Shown piece after piece: positions 1 through 9,810 of a stretch of DNA of 64,000 bases (position 1 is its first letter; each line of letters opens with the position of its first letter). The notes beneath the pieces were generated by a model. The model worked only from the letters and a program-made list of their open reading frames with translations. It made no database searches and was not told the DNA's origin. Source of the stretch: Aquatica leii. Lineage: Eukaryota; Arthropoda; Insecta; Coleoptera; Lampyridae. Both the position numbers and the translations under genes were made by a program. The stretch lies in assembly GCA_035610365.1 (NCBI GenBank), contig CM069433.1, forward strand, positions 133,566,545 through 133,630,544, read 5' to 3'.

Positions 1-415
1 GGGTTTTAATTGTGATCAATTAGTAAATGCTGTTATTTATGAAACTACAAAAATTACAATATTTTGCATAGAGGAAAATTTTTAACAATGCAGTATTATA
101 TCAGTTGTATTAAGGTGTTAAACGTCAATGATCTTTGATTTCTTCTGTTTACTTTTCTTCTTTGAAATGTTTTATAGCTACAAGTCAACCAACATTTATA
201 TAATTACAAAGACATATCAATCTTGAGTTTTGTACATGCATAAATCGGTTTTTTAAAATCAATAGATGTTAAGAAATTGTTAAATATATAAGATACATAT
301 ACTACATAATAATAGATATATTTAATTCGGTAATTTACAAAATTTTACCTGAGTTGTCACAACCACCAATAACAATTTATATAACCTTTTAGGTAATCCA
401 AAAGAATCTTTAGAT
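1..415 (+). other. Upstream flank / probable 5' untranslated part of the CR1-group LINE
   Basis: AT-rich sequence with no open frame, directly upstream of the LINE ORF1 start. It probably contains the element's 5' untranslated region, but I cannot locate the 5' end and see no target duplication matching the 3' flank. Confidence 0.3.
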
Positions 416-1447
416 ATGTGCGATAAATCGGAAATATATAAAATTCCATCCAACATCATGGCGGATGGTGCAGGTGACTTGCCTACTCCAATTACTAAAA
501 CGTGTAAAAAGTGTAAAAACTATGCTCAAAGTGGTTTAAAATGTGTTAAATGTCAAACAGTGTCACATGTAAGTTGTGTTAAACTATTGAAAAATATAAT
601 AAAAATTGACGATAAGTTTATAAATTGCTGTGAAAATATTGACAACAACTTAAAAATGGAGTACACCGGTATAGTACAAAAAAACATAGTTGGTGAGAAT
701 TATAATTTAAACCTAGAAATTTCTCACTTAAGAGAAATTCTAAAGCATAAAGACGAGATTATAAGCAATCAAAAAACAGCTATACATGCATTACAGGAGC
801 AAGTTCGTTTATTAAAAATTGTAAACAAGACGACATCTTTAAACAGAACACTAGAACTAAATCAAAATCCTACTTTAAATTCAACAAATTCTGCTATTTC
901 TGTAACGAAGAAATCAAAATTACCAACAAACATTGAAACTGATAAAGCTGTGTCTATCGAAAAGGTCAATGTTATTCCTATCAATGTAAATAAACAAACT
1001 ACATACGTTGACGTTCTTAAAGACAACATTAACCCAGATGTAGCATCAAATAAAAAACAACCGAAAATTGAGGAAGACAATAGTAACATATTCACTACCG
1101 TATCGCACAAAAAAAGGGGAAACCGTTTCAAAAATGCTCCTATAGTTGGCGAAACAAACCCAAGTGATAATATTAATTTAAAAGCAATTGAAAAATCTGC
1201 TTATCTACATGTGTACAAACTACATCCTAGTACGAAACCAGAAGATTTATTATCTTATCTAAGACGATCATTTCCCGAAGCGGAATGTGAACAACTAAGA
1301 TCTATGCAACCTGAAATCTATTCATCTTTTAAAGTCACAATCAAAATTGACAATCTTGAAAATGCCATGAAACCGACATTTTGGCCGAAAGGTACATGTG
1401 TAAATCGTTTTTTTCACCGCAAAAAGACGCGCCTCTACAACAAATAA
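416..1447 (+). CDS. LINE ORF1 protein (zinc finger, coiled coil, C-terminal RNA-binding-like domain)
   Basis: A 343-residue open frame starting at ATG 416. Residues ~28-56 hold a C-x2-C...C-x2-C...H-x2-C pattern (CKKCKNYAQSGLKC onward) like a PHD/treble-clef finger. Residues ~95-135 are a predicted coiled coil (ISHLREILKHKDEI and following), suited to trimer formation. Residues ~260-330 form the conserved end domain (LHVYKLHPSTKPEDLLSYLR, then SSFKVTIKI and FWPKGTCVNRFF), which in CR1-group ORF1 proteins binds RNA. The frame overlaps the start of ORF2 by ~50 bases in a different frame, as is common in LINEs. The role is chaperone and packaging of the element's RNA. No internal break is visible. 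Confidence 0.8.
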   Translation: MCDKSEIYKIPSNIMADGAGDLPTPITKTCKKCKNYAQSGLKCVKCQTVSHVSCVKLLKNIIKIDDKFINCCENIDNNLKMEYTGIVQKNIVGENYNLNLEISHLREILKHKDEIISNQKTAIHALQEQVRLLKIVNKTTSLNRTLELNQNPTLNSTNSAISVTKKSKLPTNIETDKAVSIEKVNVIPINVNKQTTYVDVLKDNINPDVASNKKQPKIEEDNSNIFTTVSHKKRGNRFKNAPIVGETNPSDNINLKAIEKSAYLHVYKLHPSTKPEDLLSYLRRSFPEAECEQLRSMQPEIYSSFKVTIKIDNLENAMKPTFWPKGTCVNRFFHRKKTRLYNK

Positions 1448-4400
1448 CCGATAATCAAAACCAAACTCAAATTTTAACCGTTAAATATAATTTATCTGTA
1501 TTCCACCTAAATATACAATGCTTAACAAACAAGCTAAATGAACTCGAGTGTTTCGTCACTGACAAAAACTATGATTTTGTTTGTTTAACTGAACACTGGT
1601 TTAGCAATCCTGATAACTTAAAAAATCTTAAGATTGGTGGGTTTACTACAGCAAATTTTTATTGTCGATCTAATCAAAAACATGGAGGCGTAATGATCCT
1701 TAAAAAAAGTAACCTGCAGACATCACCTTTAGAAAAAATTAACAGCATGGCGATTGAGCTACATTGTGAAGTTAGTGCTGTGTTATATAACTATAAGACC
1801 GTAGTGTTAGCAGTGTATCGGTCTCCTCATGGTGATTTCGAATTGTTTATCGAAAATTTACAATTAATTTTAGAAAAATTGTCGACTCAATACCAAATTA
1901 TACTTTCTGGAGACTTCAATGTTCACTTCTGCAAAGATGACTGCAATGCACAGACATTATGTTTCTTGTTAGAAACGTATGGTTTCATAAAAACAATATT
2001 TTCTCCTACTCGTGGGAAATATTGTATTGATAATATGTTTATTAATTTCTCACATATAAATTTTAAAACAAACGTTTTTGAAACTGGTTTATCTGATCAT
2101 TATGGACAATTAATACAATTACATTGTGATGATTTTTCCCGTACAGAACCGTATTACTGTAGGATAGTTAGACCTATAACAAAAAAAGGTATGAATATAA
2201 TCTTTAATATATTACAAAATACTAATTGGCGTCACGATCTAAACAACGATAATCAATCAATCAATGATCGATTCTCGGCTTATTTTCAAAAAATACATAC
2301 CGCATTCTTAACGGCTTTTCCAAGCAAAACTGTACAAATCAGATCTCGTGATATCAAAGTTAGTTGGTTTAATGATTATCTGAAAAAGTTAAGAAATACG
2401 GTTCAACTTGTACATGAGTTATTTAAACAATGTCAAACAACTAATTTGCAAAAAACATATGTATCCCTTAGATACAAATATAAAAAGGAAATAAAGATAG
2501 CAAAAATTAAAGCAAACGATAATTTTATTAATAATTCTGGCAATAGCATTAAAGCTATGTGGGATATAATTAATTCGCACAAATCAGTTTGTAATAATAA
2601 CATGAATCTTGATCTAACGGCTGATGATTTCAACAAATATTTTGCTGGTAACCAGACTAAAAATGTATCAAACTGTAATGTCGATTCTTTACAACCTATC
2701 CCATTAAAAAACCTAAACAACGTTAATTTTAAATTTCATGCCGTCTCTGAAGTAACAGTTAGAGATATATTACATTCACTCAAAAGGAGCAACTCTAAAG
2801 ACATTTATGGAATGAGTACAAAAATCTTAAAACACATTATAGGTTTTTTAACTAGCTCGTTAACAGTTTTAATAAATTCATCAATTAGAACAGGAGTATT
2901 TCCCGATCCGTTAAAATTGTCGCTTATTGTGCCTATTCATAAGAAAGGAGATATAAAGGATCTAAATAATTACAGACCGATATCGTTATTACCTGTATTA
3001 TCAAAGGTAATAGAAAAAGTTCTGGATTGTCAAATTAGAAATTACTTTGAATCAAACAATTTGTTTTATCAAAATCAATTTGGTTTTCGTAAAAATAAAA
3101 ACACAAGTGATGCTATAACTCTATTTGTTTCAAAAATCTTAGATTGTTTTGAGAAGGGCATGTATTCAATTGCAACTTTCATCGATTTTACTAAAGCGTT
3201 TGATCGTGTATCACACGATATTCTTCTAATGAAGTTAAGTCGTTTATATAATTTTGATCAGTCAAGTATAACTTTAATAAAATCTTGAAAATAGATTTCA
3301 ATATGTTTTTTATAATAATAAAATTTCAGAAAAGCTACCTGTGTCTACTGGGGTGCCTCAAGGATCAATACTTGGGCCATTACTGTTTCTGATTTATATA
3401 AACGATTTACCTTCTAAACTTGATCAAGATATATTTTGTATTTTATATGCTGATGACGCTACCTTAATTTGCAAAGATTACAATATTGAAACGTCCGAGA
3501 AATTACTTGCAAATGCAAGAGCCTTCTAGAACTGTTATCTAGTTTCTAGAAAATATAACGAAAAGTGAGGAACGATCGAGAAGAATTCGCTGATGTCTAT
3601 AAAAGCCGAAGATGGAAATCGTAGGTCAGTTATTGCTGGAATGCGAATGTGTTAAGAAGATTATAAAGTGAAGATAAATAAGTGATTAGCACGTGCGGAC
3701 GTTTTAAATAAATAACAGTGTACACCGAATCGAGTGAACGTGACTTATAGTGTAAACAAATCCGAGGACGTTATCTTATCTTATCTTAAGTGTTATACAA
3801 CGGTTATACATAAATTAGTGTAAGTGTTTTTATTATTAGATTTAATTAGTTCGGTTCATTTAAAAGTATACATATTTCTATAATAAGTAAACGTAGTTTT
3901 AATCGTTTAAATAAATTAGTTTTTAAGTAATAAATTCGTTACAATATGAATATTACAACACGTAAGTCAGAAAAAGCAACAGACCTTATAAAAGATTGGG
4001 CCAAGCAAAATAAGCTTTCACTAAATACAGAAAAAACAGTAAATTTAGTGTTAACTCTACGTCCTACAATTGAAAAAAATGATGTACATTTTACCAAGTT
4101 TCTTGGTTGCTGTATAGACACTAAGCTTAATTTTAGAGTACATTGTGATCAATTATATTTAAAATTAAACCGTTCTATCTTTTTATTAAGAAGACTAGCC
4201 AACTGCACCTCAAAAAATATAATTAAAACAGCTTATTATGCTTCGTTTCATTGCAATTTGTCTTACGCCATTTTGGCTTGGGGACAATCAACACACGGGC
4301 ATGCATTGTTTCGCTTACAACGTAAAGCCATTCGTATAATAGCTGGATTAGGTTACAGAGAAGATTGTCGAGACACATTTAAGACTCTTAAAATATTGAC

Positions 4401-4710
4401 GTTTCCTTCAATATATATATTTGAAAGCTTATGTTTCGCAAAAAACCACTTATCCCAATTTTTAAAACAATCGAGTTATCATCACTATGAAACTAAATTT
4501 AAACATAATATCAGGCCTGATTATTGTAGACTGAGCAAAACCCAAAAAGGGCCTAAACTCCAATCTCAACTATTTTTTAATCAATTGCCAGATAACATTA
4601 GATCCTTACCTTTACAGTGTTTTAAAAATACAGTAAAACAATATTTAATAAATAAGGCATTTTACAATTTTAATGAATTTTATACTTGTACTGCAAATTT
4701 TAAACTGTGA
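1396..4710 (+). pseudogene. LINE ORF2 polyprotein, endonuclease + reverse transcriptase, broken
   Basis: The first ATG of the frame is at 1396. Segment 1 (to 3288) carries the exonuclease-endonuclease-phosphatase domain: LNIQCLTNK, LTEHWF (catalytic E), SGDFNVHF, and GLSDHYG (catalytic SDH). The reverse-transcriptase fingers and palm follow (VPIHKKGD, NYRPISLLPVLSK, NQFGFRK, TFIDFTKAFDRV). A small deletion then shifts frame at ~3288, and segment 2 (about 3284-3529, frame +2) carries TGVPQGSILGPLLFLIYIND and the catalytic LYADDATLI. A ~410-bp non-coding insertion separates this from segment 3 (3946-4710), which holds the thumb and C-terminal region. All endonuclease and RT catalytic residues remain, so inactivation looks recent. 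It would nick target DNA and copy the element RNA in place. Confidence 0.85.
3533..3943. mobile_element. Non-coding insertion in LINE ORF2, solo-LTR-like
   Basis: About 410 bases separate the YADD segment of ORF2 from its thumb segment. The insert starts TGTTATC and can be read to end GTTACA (TGT...ACA termini). It contains a TATA-like TCTATAAAAG near 3597, AATAAA signals near 3704, and a short (TTATC)n run near 3770. These suit a solo LTR. I could not find matching 4-6-bp target duplications, so the exact edges and the class are uncertain. Confidence 0.4.
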
Positions 4711-4809
4711 TTATATATTTCAATGTTACCATATAGTTTGATATGTTATATACACAATTTTTGTAATGTTTGACGTGTGTAAGTACATTTGTACAAAAAC
4801 ATTAATAAA

Positions 4810-4810
<1 letters not shown>

Positions 4811-4840
<30 letters not shown>
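4811..4840 (+). repeat. (ATT)n 3' tail of the LINE
   Basis: About ten ATT units, 100 bases after the ORF2 stop and just after AATAAA. It marks the 3' end of the element; several CR1-group and RTE LINEs end in short tandem repeats rather than poly(A). Confidence 0.8.
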
Positions 4841-4841
4841 A

Positions 4842-5750
4842 AAATTGTAATCGAATATATATAGACTAAAAGGTCTCTCAACAGCAGGTTTAAGGGGTAC
4901 TTACCTCATGATAAATATAAAAGAATAGATAAATCTAAAGTTGCCCTACATATGTTTGAAAATAATCATAAAAATTAAAAAAATAGAAAATAAGAGCCAA
5001 CTCGGTTCGTATCAAAGTCTCGATATCTATAAGAACAAAGACATAATCCTGAATAATCGACATGTTTCATAATTTTTCGACGTTATAGAAACTAAAAACA
5101 GTATAGGCACAACAATTTAATTAATGATTTTAAATTAGATAGGCGACGTTTCGATAAATGTTTTTATCATATTCATGCCTAAAATTGATTACAATTCATA
5201 AACAAAAATAAAAATATTTTGTATATAAATTAACTTACCTACTAATTACAACTTACAAATATTAATTAAATTCAAACACTAAATAAACTAACACATCATA
5301 GAATAGAACCTACATTGATATTAAAACGAACATTACATTAATACTAAATTTCCTACATGATATCACTAGTGATACAGTAGATCTGAAATATTACACTTTA
5401 CTCTTTGTTAATGAATTGTTTTTTAAAGTTGGCAAAATATTACATGATGAAAATTGTATAGTAACCTATAAAATTCATAAAAATATGTTAGGCTTCTACA
5501 AAACTGTATAGTGCAATTTGAAGCACTGCATTCTAAAAGAGAAATACCGCAATGCAGAGTGGCAGTAATACCTCGCAAACTTGTTATGTTAAAAATGCTT
5601 TTGTGTAAAATTTATTCTCGGTACGCCCACTTTTTGTTGTTGGAGTAGGGACAAAAATGTCAAATTTTAAACACGACTTTATTCTTCCGGTAAAGTTTAA
5701 AGAACGCAGACGCCTTTCTAGAGGTTGGATGCAATTGTTCTACAAGTTTT
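4842..5750. other. Intergenic, no gene seen
   Basis: AT-rich with no convincing coding frame. The only structured piece is the decayed hammerhead-like motif at 5141-5180, listed separately. Confidence 0.4.
5141..5180 (-). ncRNA. Decayed hammerhead-ribozyme-like motif
   Basis: On the minus strand the order is AGGC (stem I), ATGAATA (in place of CUGANGA), a 6-bp stem II GATAAA/TTTATC with loop AACA, GAAAC, cleavage triplet GTC, and GCCT (stem I). All helices are intact, but two core positions differ from consensus (C3 to A, G8 to T), so it should not cleave. Similar motifs occur in Penelope-like elements; it probably marks such a relic. Confidence 0.4.
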
Positions 5751-5751
5751 A

Positions 5752-6212
5752 CAAGTTTCTAGTAATTTACGAACCTTACACGGCCAGAATTGTAAAAGTG
5801 AAACAATACCTATCGGAGAGAAGGGAGGTCTAAGTGATAAGTTTACTTTAATGGGTGCAAGATCTCCTCTCAAGGATACAACTTCTGTTAGATCAGTACA
5901 GGAGGCTGGAAGCTTGTATTAAATTTTAAGCTTCGTAAAACTGGAGGAAGGATAACTTATGATTAAAATTAGGATCAATAACAAATAGATAATTCGATAG
6001 CATAACAGTAAGTACATTTAAATTGAGTACAAGTATATGTTAGTTTTAAAACGCCGGAAGTATCGGCAACTCACAATACACTCAAATCGTAAGTGTAACA
6101 GCCAGGACATACAAATTTTTTGTAAATAAATTACATTAAAAATAATAATTGATGGTCGAAGTATCAGCATGCGATAGCAATTTAACTTAGACTACTGGTA
6201 ATAAGAAGCAAA
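5752..6212 (+). repeat. Dispersed repeat, copy 1 (partner at 58319-58830)
   Basis: Homologous over ~460 bases, in the same orientation, to 58319-58830. Shared landmarks are TAGTAATTTACGAACC at the start, ACAGGAGGCT and GAAGCTTGTA in the middle, AAGTATCGGCAACT, and ATCAGCATGCGATAG near the end. The words AAGCTT and TTTACGAA occur in both orientations ~170 bases apart, so the first part can fold back. The 66-codon frame at 5725-5922 is not conserved in the partner and is unlikely to be a gene. Class unknown. Confidence 0.7.
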
Positions 6213-7075
6213 ACATCCTAAAAATTATATGTTTATATTGTTTATAGTTGAAATAATTTTATACCTGTTGCCGCAGATAATTTTGCCAACGATTTATAAA
6301 GACTTTGTTTCATGCGATTTCTTGTAAGTTTCTCCTTGCAAATGCAATTCTTATTAAAAAATCAGTTAACTAAAACTTGTTTGCGTTGTCAGAAAGCATC
6401 GTAAGTAAAGTTTGCTTCTGGGAAATGTTTGTTGAATCGGTCAATGCAACTTTGACGAGTATACGACCAAAAGAATAAGGAAAACGACGAATAATAACAT
6501 TCGATGTAAACAAAATATCAAAAACGAGAATGTTACTAAAGTGTAACATTGTGGTAACACTGCCAATCTAAAACAATGTTGATGCTCAACTCATAGGTCA
6601 CGTGGGAAATGATATTTAATGAAGTCCTTGTAGTATATGTATATAATTATGAAGTTTTTACTTGGGTATTGCATTCAAAATGTTTAAAGTAAAAGAAAAA
6701 AAGTATTATATTAAACACGCTCAACGTATGGAATATTTTAAAAAATCCGCTCTAAAATTTTATTCTTTACCAGTCTACTGCTATATTCGCTTGAGAAAGG
6801 ATTCCTACACATTACAAACCTGAGGTAACAATGATTTATTAATCAAGTTTTTTCTTCTGTAAAATGAAGCGCAATACCTTCCAAAAATTATATACTTAAT
6901 ATGATATACAAAAAATTCATTTTTTCTGTCGTATTTTCTGAGACAACGCTTTATTTTAGAAGCAAAAATGTAACTACTTACTCAACAGTTGACATCTAAG
7001 TAAATATTAGACTATAATTACAGTAAAAAAAACATTTAACAATGTTTCTTTATTGCAGGAGGACAATCCGATACC
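6213..7075. other. Intergenic, no gene seen
   Basis: AT-rich and unstructured to my reading. Its 3' part may be upstream sequence of the P/THAP9-like relic that follows. Confidence 0.35.
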
Positions 7076-7079
7076 GTCT

Positions 7080-8790
7080 AAAGTCAAAATACTATCAAAT
7101 ATTTTAATAAAACCTGCAACCACTTGTGATTCACCTGAAGTAGATAGGTAGATAGTAGTCCCAACTGTAATGTTTCTAACACAATACCGTCATGTACTCC
7201 AGACACTCTTACAGAACAGAACAGAAACTTTTAGAACAATTGAGGCATTCGTTGCGTGTAAACAGTGACAGGAAAAAAAACTTCGAGTAATACGAAAAAA
7301 AGTTTTCCGATGTAAAAAACGTATTGCCAGCATGAAAAATATAATTAGGAATTGCAGAAAAAGAATTTTATTAAAAAAAAACATTAGAGATTATCTCAAA
7401 ACTAGGAAGGCCTCAAGAATTGTTTTTCGAGACAATACAAAAAAGTGCATAACAAATCATTACGTTGAAAGCACTCGGAGAAGTTCAAGGTGTTTGCACT
7501 TACTTTCTATTTTTATTCTCTTGCTGTGTATACTTAGAAGTCAGAAGAATATTCAACACATGCTTACCACATACAAAAACATTCGATCAAAAGTTGCTTT
7601 TAAAAAATTAAAAGTTATTTGTAGTAGATTATAAGTTTTATGGATACGTTGACGTGGGAACTCGCTCACCTTAAAACACTCTAGCAAAAGATTCACTTTT
7701 TTCTTATTAAACTGCATTAATGGGAACTGGAAAATATCTGTTGGGTATTTCCTTATCGTTGGAATGACGGGAGAGCAAAAGAAAAGGTTGGTTTTGCAGT
7801 GCTTAAAAAAGTGTCATGTGGTGGGTGTAGATATAGTCAGTGTTAGTTTGGATGGCCCACCTGTAAATATTTAGGATGGCGACTTGACTTGAGTGTAAGA
7901 TACAACAAAACATTGTCAAACCTACTTTTCCACATCCATCTACAACTAAAGATGTAGTTATATTTTTAGATATTCACATATGATCAAACTTATATGAAAT
8001 ACTATAGGTGAGAAGTATTGAATTGAAATATTTTAAACAATTACATGAGTTGCAAGAAAAAATCTTTTAATCTGGAAAACAAGCTGAGAACATACATAAA
8101 TAGATTTCACCAACAAAAGATGAAAGATCTCCTTGCAGCACAGTTGTTTAGTGAAAGTGTAGCAACAGCTATTGAGTTTTGCAAAGATGATCTGCATCTA
8201 AAGAAATTCCGTGAAATCAGTGCTACTATAAAATTTGTTCGGGTAATAAATAATCTCTTTGACATTTTGAACTTGCGCAACTTATTACAGTTTGGTCTTA
8301 AAATACCTATATAAATTGCTAACTATGCACAAATTAAAGCTTTTTTGGGCGAGATTGATGAATACATTACTAATTTAAAAACTCACATTGGTGGTACTTT
8401 ATTATTGGATAACGTCATCGATACTGGATTTTTGGGATTAGAAATTTGTATAGTCAGTTTAAAAATACTCTTTAATAAGTTTATAGTAAGCAATGAATTA
8501 CAGTTTTTCCATTTATATAAAATATCGCAAGATCATCTAGATTTATTTTATGCTCAATTCGTTTTCACAGAGGATATAATAATAATCTTACAGCTAGGCA
8601 ATTTGAGTCTGCTTACAAAAAGCTGCTTATTCACGTGGAATTACGTAAAAATTTTCGTGGAAATTGCATTCCACTAGAGCAACTAAATATTTTAAAGATT
8701 GATGCCATACGTCAGATAAATGTAACTTAAAAAATAGAGTTTTGAGTCCAAATGAGGAACGCATTGATTCAGTGGATATGGATCATCATT
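7080..8790 (+). pseudogene. P-element/THAP9-like transposase relic
   Basis: Translating across stops and frameshifts gives the order of a P-superfamily transposase. A basic coiled-coil stretch comes first (~7290-7400, RKKVFRCKKRIASMKNI), then a FALTFYFYS motif (~7494) and VGVDIVSVSLDGPPVNI (~7826). The best block is 8045-8314: SFNLENKLRTYINRFHQQKM, LLAAQLFSESVATAIEFC, and INNLFDILN. Further blocks are DTGFLGLEICIVSLK and YKISQDHLDLFYAQ (8345-8677) and NNLTARQFESAYKKLLIH (~8585). In THAP9-like proteins these are the RNase-H fold and insertion domains. The N-terminal THAP DNA-binding domain was not found, and I see no terminal repeats. Confidence 0.7.
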
Positions 8791-8864
8791 AGCTACCTGA
8801 TAAATTTTGAAAGTTTGCTAAAAATGTAAATGCATATATTGCTAGATATGCGATATTTTATTTT

Positions 8865-9800
8865 TAAAAAAACAGGTGTGGTGACCACACGACTTTTCTA
8901 TAAGAAATGATGAAGAAATGTCTACATATTTTTTTAAGGTTATGTTGTCATAAAACCACTTGGAAGTGATATTTACACGTTTGTATTGACTTCCTAGCAT
9001 GCTATAATTTTTTTGAAGTTATTTTCCTCAATTTCATTAAGATATAACCGAAATATAACAAATTGAGCTTGTGTTGTCATATGAAAGAATTCTTATATTT
9101 ATGCGCCTCGATATTGCTTTCCCTTCAGTAAAAATTATTATTTTAACCTATCTTGGGGGGCAGGATTCAAACCAATATTATATTTGTTAATTCAATTTAA
9201 ATTATAAATAAAATATGTAATACTGTTAATGTTACAAACATTTTTATTTAACTAAATTGCTAGAAACAATTATCTCTATAAGAAACTGTAAAAATAATTC
9301 GAATTATTTACATACGTACAAAATTATATAAGAAAAATTGTTAAAAATGGCGGATACACCCACTTCCGGTTTCTTTATCAGACCCATCTTTTGATAAAAC
9401 CGAGAGAATATGAAAATCCAGCTTCATACCAAATTTCAAGTTACTAGGACTTTTGATTCGAGAGTTATTGTGGGTACATCCAAAGATAATGTAAGAAATA
9501 TGCAGCACTCCGTGTATAAACAAGTGAAAAGAATATAGAGAAAAATTGTTATTTTTAACGTGTCTTGCTTTCCCTTCAAGATTATGTAATTTTTTACTTA
9601 AAAAAATCGTTGCAAGCAGGATTCGAACCTAGATTATATATGGAATTTACTTTAAATTATAAATGAAATATCTAATAAACTGTTATTGTTAGAAAAAAAA
9701 TTTATTTTGATAAATTGTTAGGAAGAATTATCTCTATAACAAACTATAAAAATGATTCGAATTATTTACATACGTACAAAATTATATAAGAAAACCTGTT
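8865..9800 (+). repeat. Dispersed repeat with ~460-bp tandem units, copy A
   Basis: It begins with the module GGTGTGGTGACCACACGAC (8874 on), shared with 43490 on, and continues into units of ~458 bp. The landmark GAATTATTTACATACGTAC occurs at 9301 and again at 9759. Each unit also carries the conserved text around GGCGGATACACCCACTTCC, AAGTTACTAGGACTTTTG and GCAGGATTCGAACCTAG. The last contains, in reverse complement, a GGTTCGAATCC word identical to a tRNA B-box. The frame at 9341-9523 is within the repeat and is not a gene. Class unknown. Confidence 0.7.
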
Positions 9801-9810
9801 AAAAAGTACT

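Larger units (their letters stand above)
416..4841 (+). mobile_element. CR1-group non-LTR retrotransposon (LINE), two ORFs, interrupted
   Basis: A two-ORF LINE: ORF1 with an N-terminal cysteine-rich finger, ORF2 with an apurinic-type endonuclease followed by reverse transcriptase, and a 3' tail of ATT units instead of poly(A). The C-terminal ORF2 region with the TAYYASFHCNLSYAILAWG stretch resembles the Daphne/Kiri side of the CR1 group as I remember it; the clade name is an inference. The copy looks fairly young, because ORF1 and the first ~630 codons of ORF2 are open. It is nevertheless dead: ORF2 has a frameshift near 3288 and a ~410-bp non-coding insertion near 3533-3943. Confidence 0.85.

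Noticed and set aside
862-1131. Minus-strand 89-codon frame
   Set aside because: Lies antisense within the intact LINE ORF1, hydrophobic by composition, no motif.
2631-2640. CTGATGATTT word that resembles a hammerhead core
   Set aside because: Inside LINE ORF2 coding sequence with no stem II or GAAA partner in range.
2433-2720. Minus-strand 95-codon frame
   Set aside because: Antisense shadow of LINE ORF2.
9617-9640. tRNA gene suggested by the B-box-like GGTTCGAATCC
   Set aside because: No acceptor stem, D-arm or anticodon arm can be drawn around it; it is a word within the 460-bp repeat.
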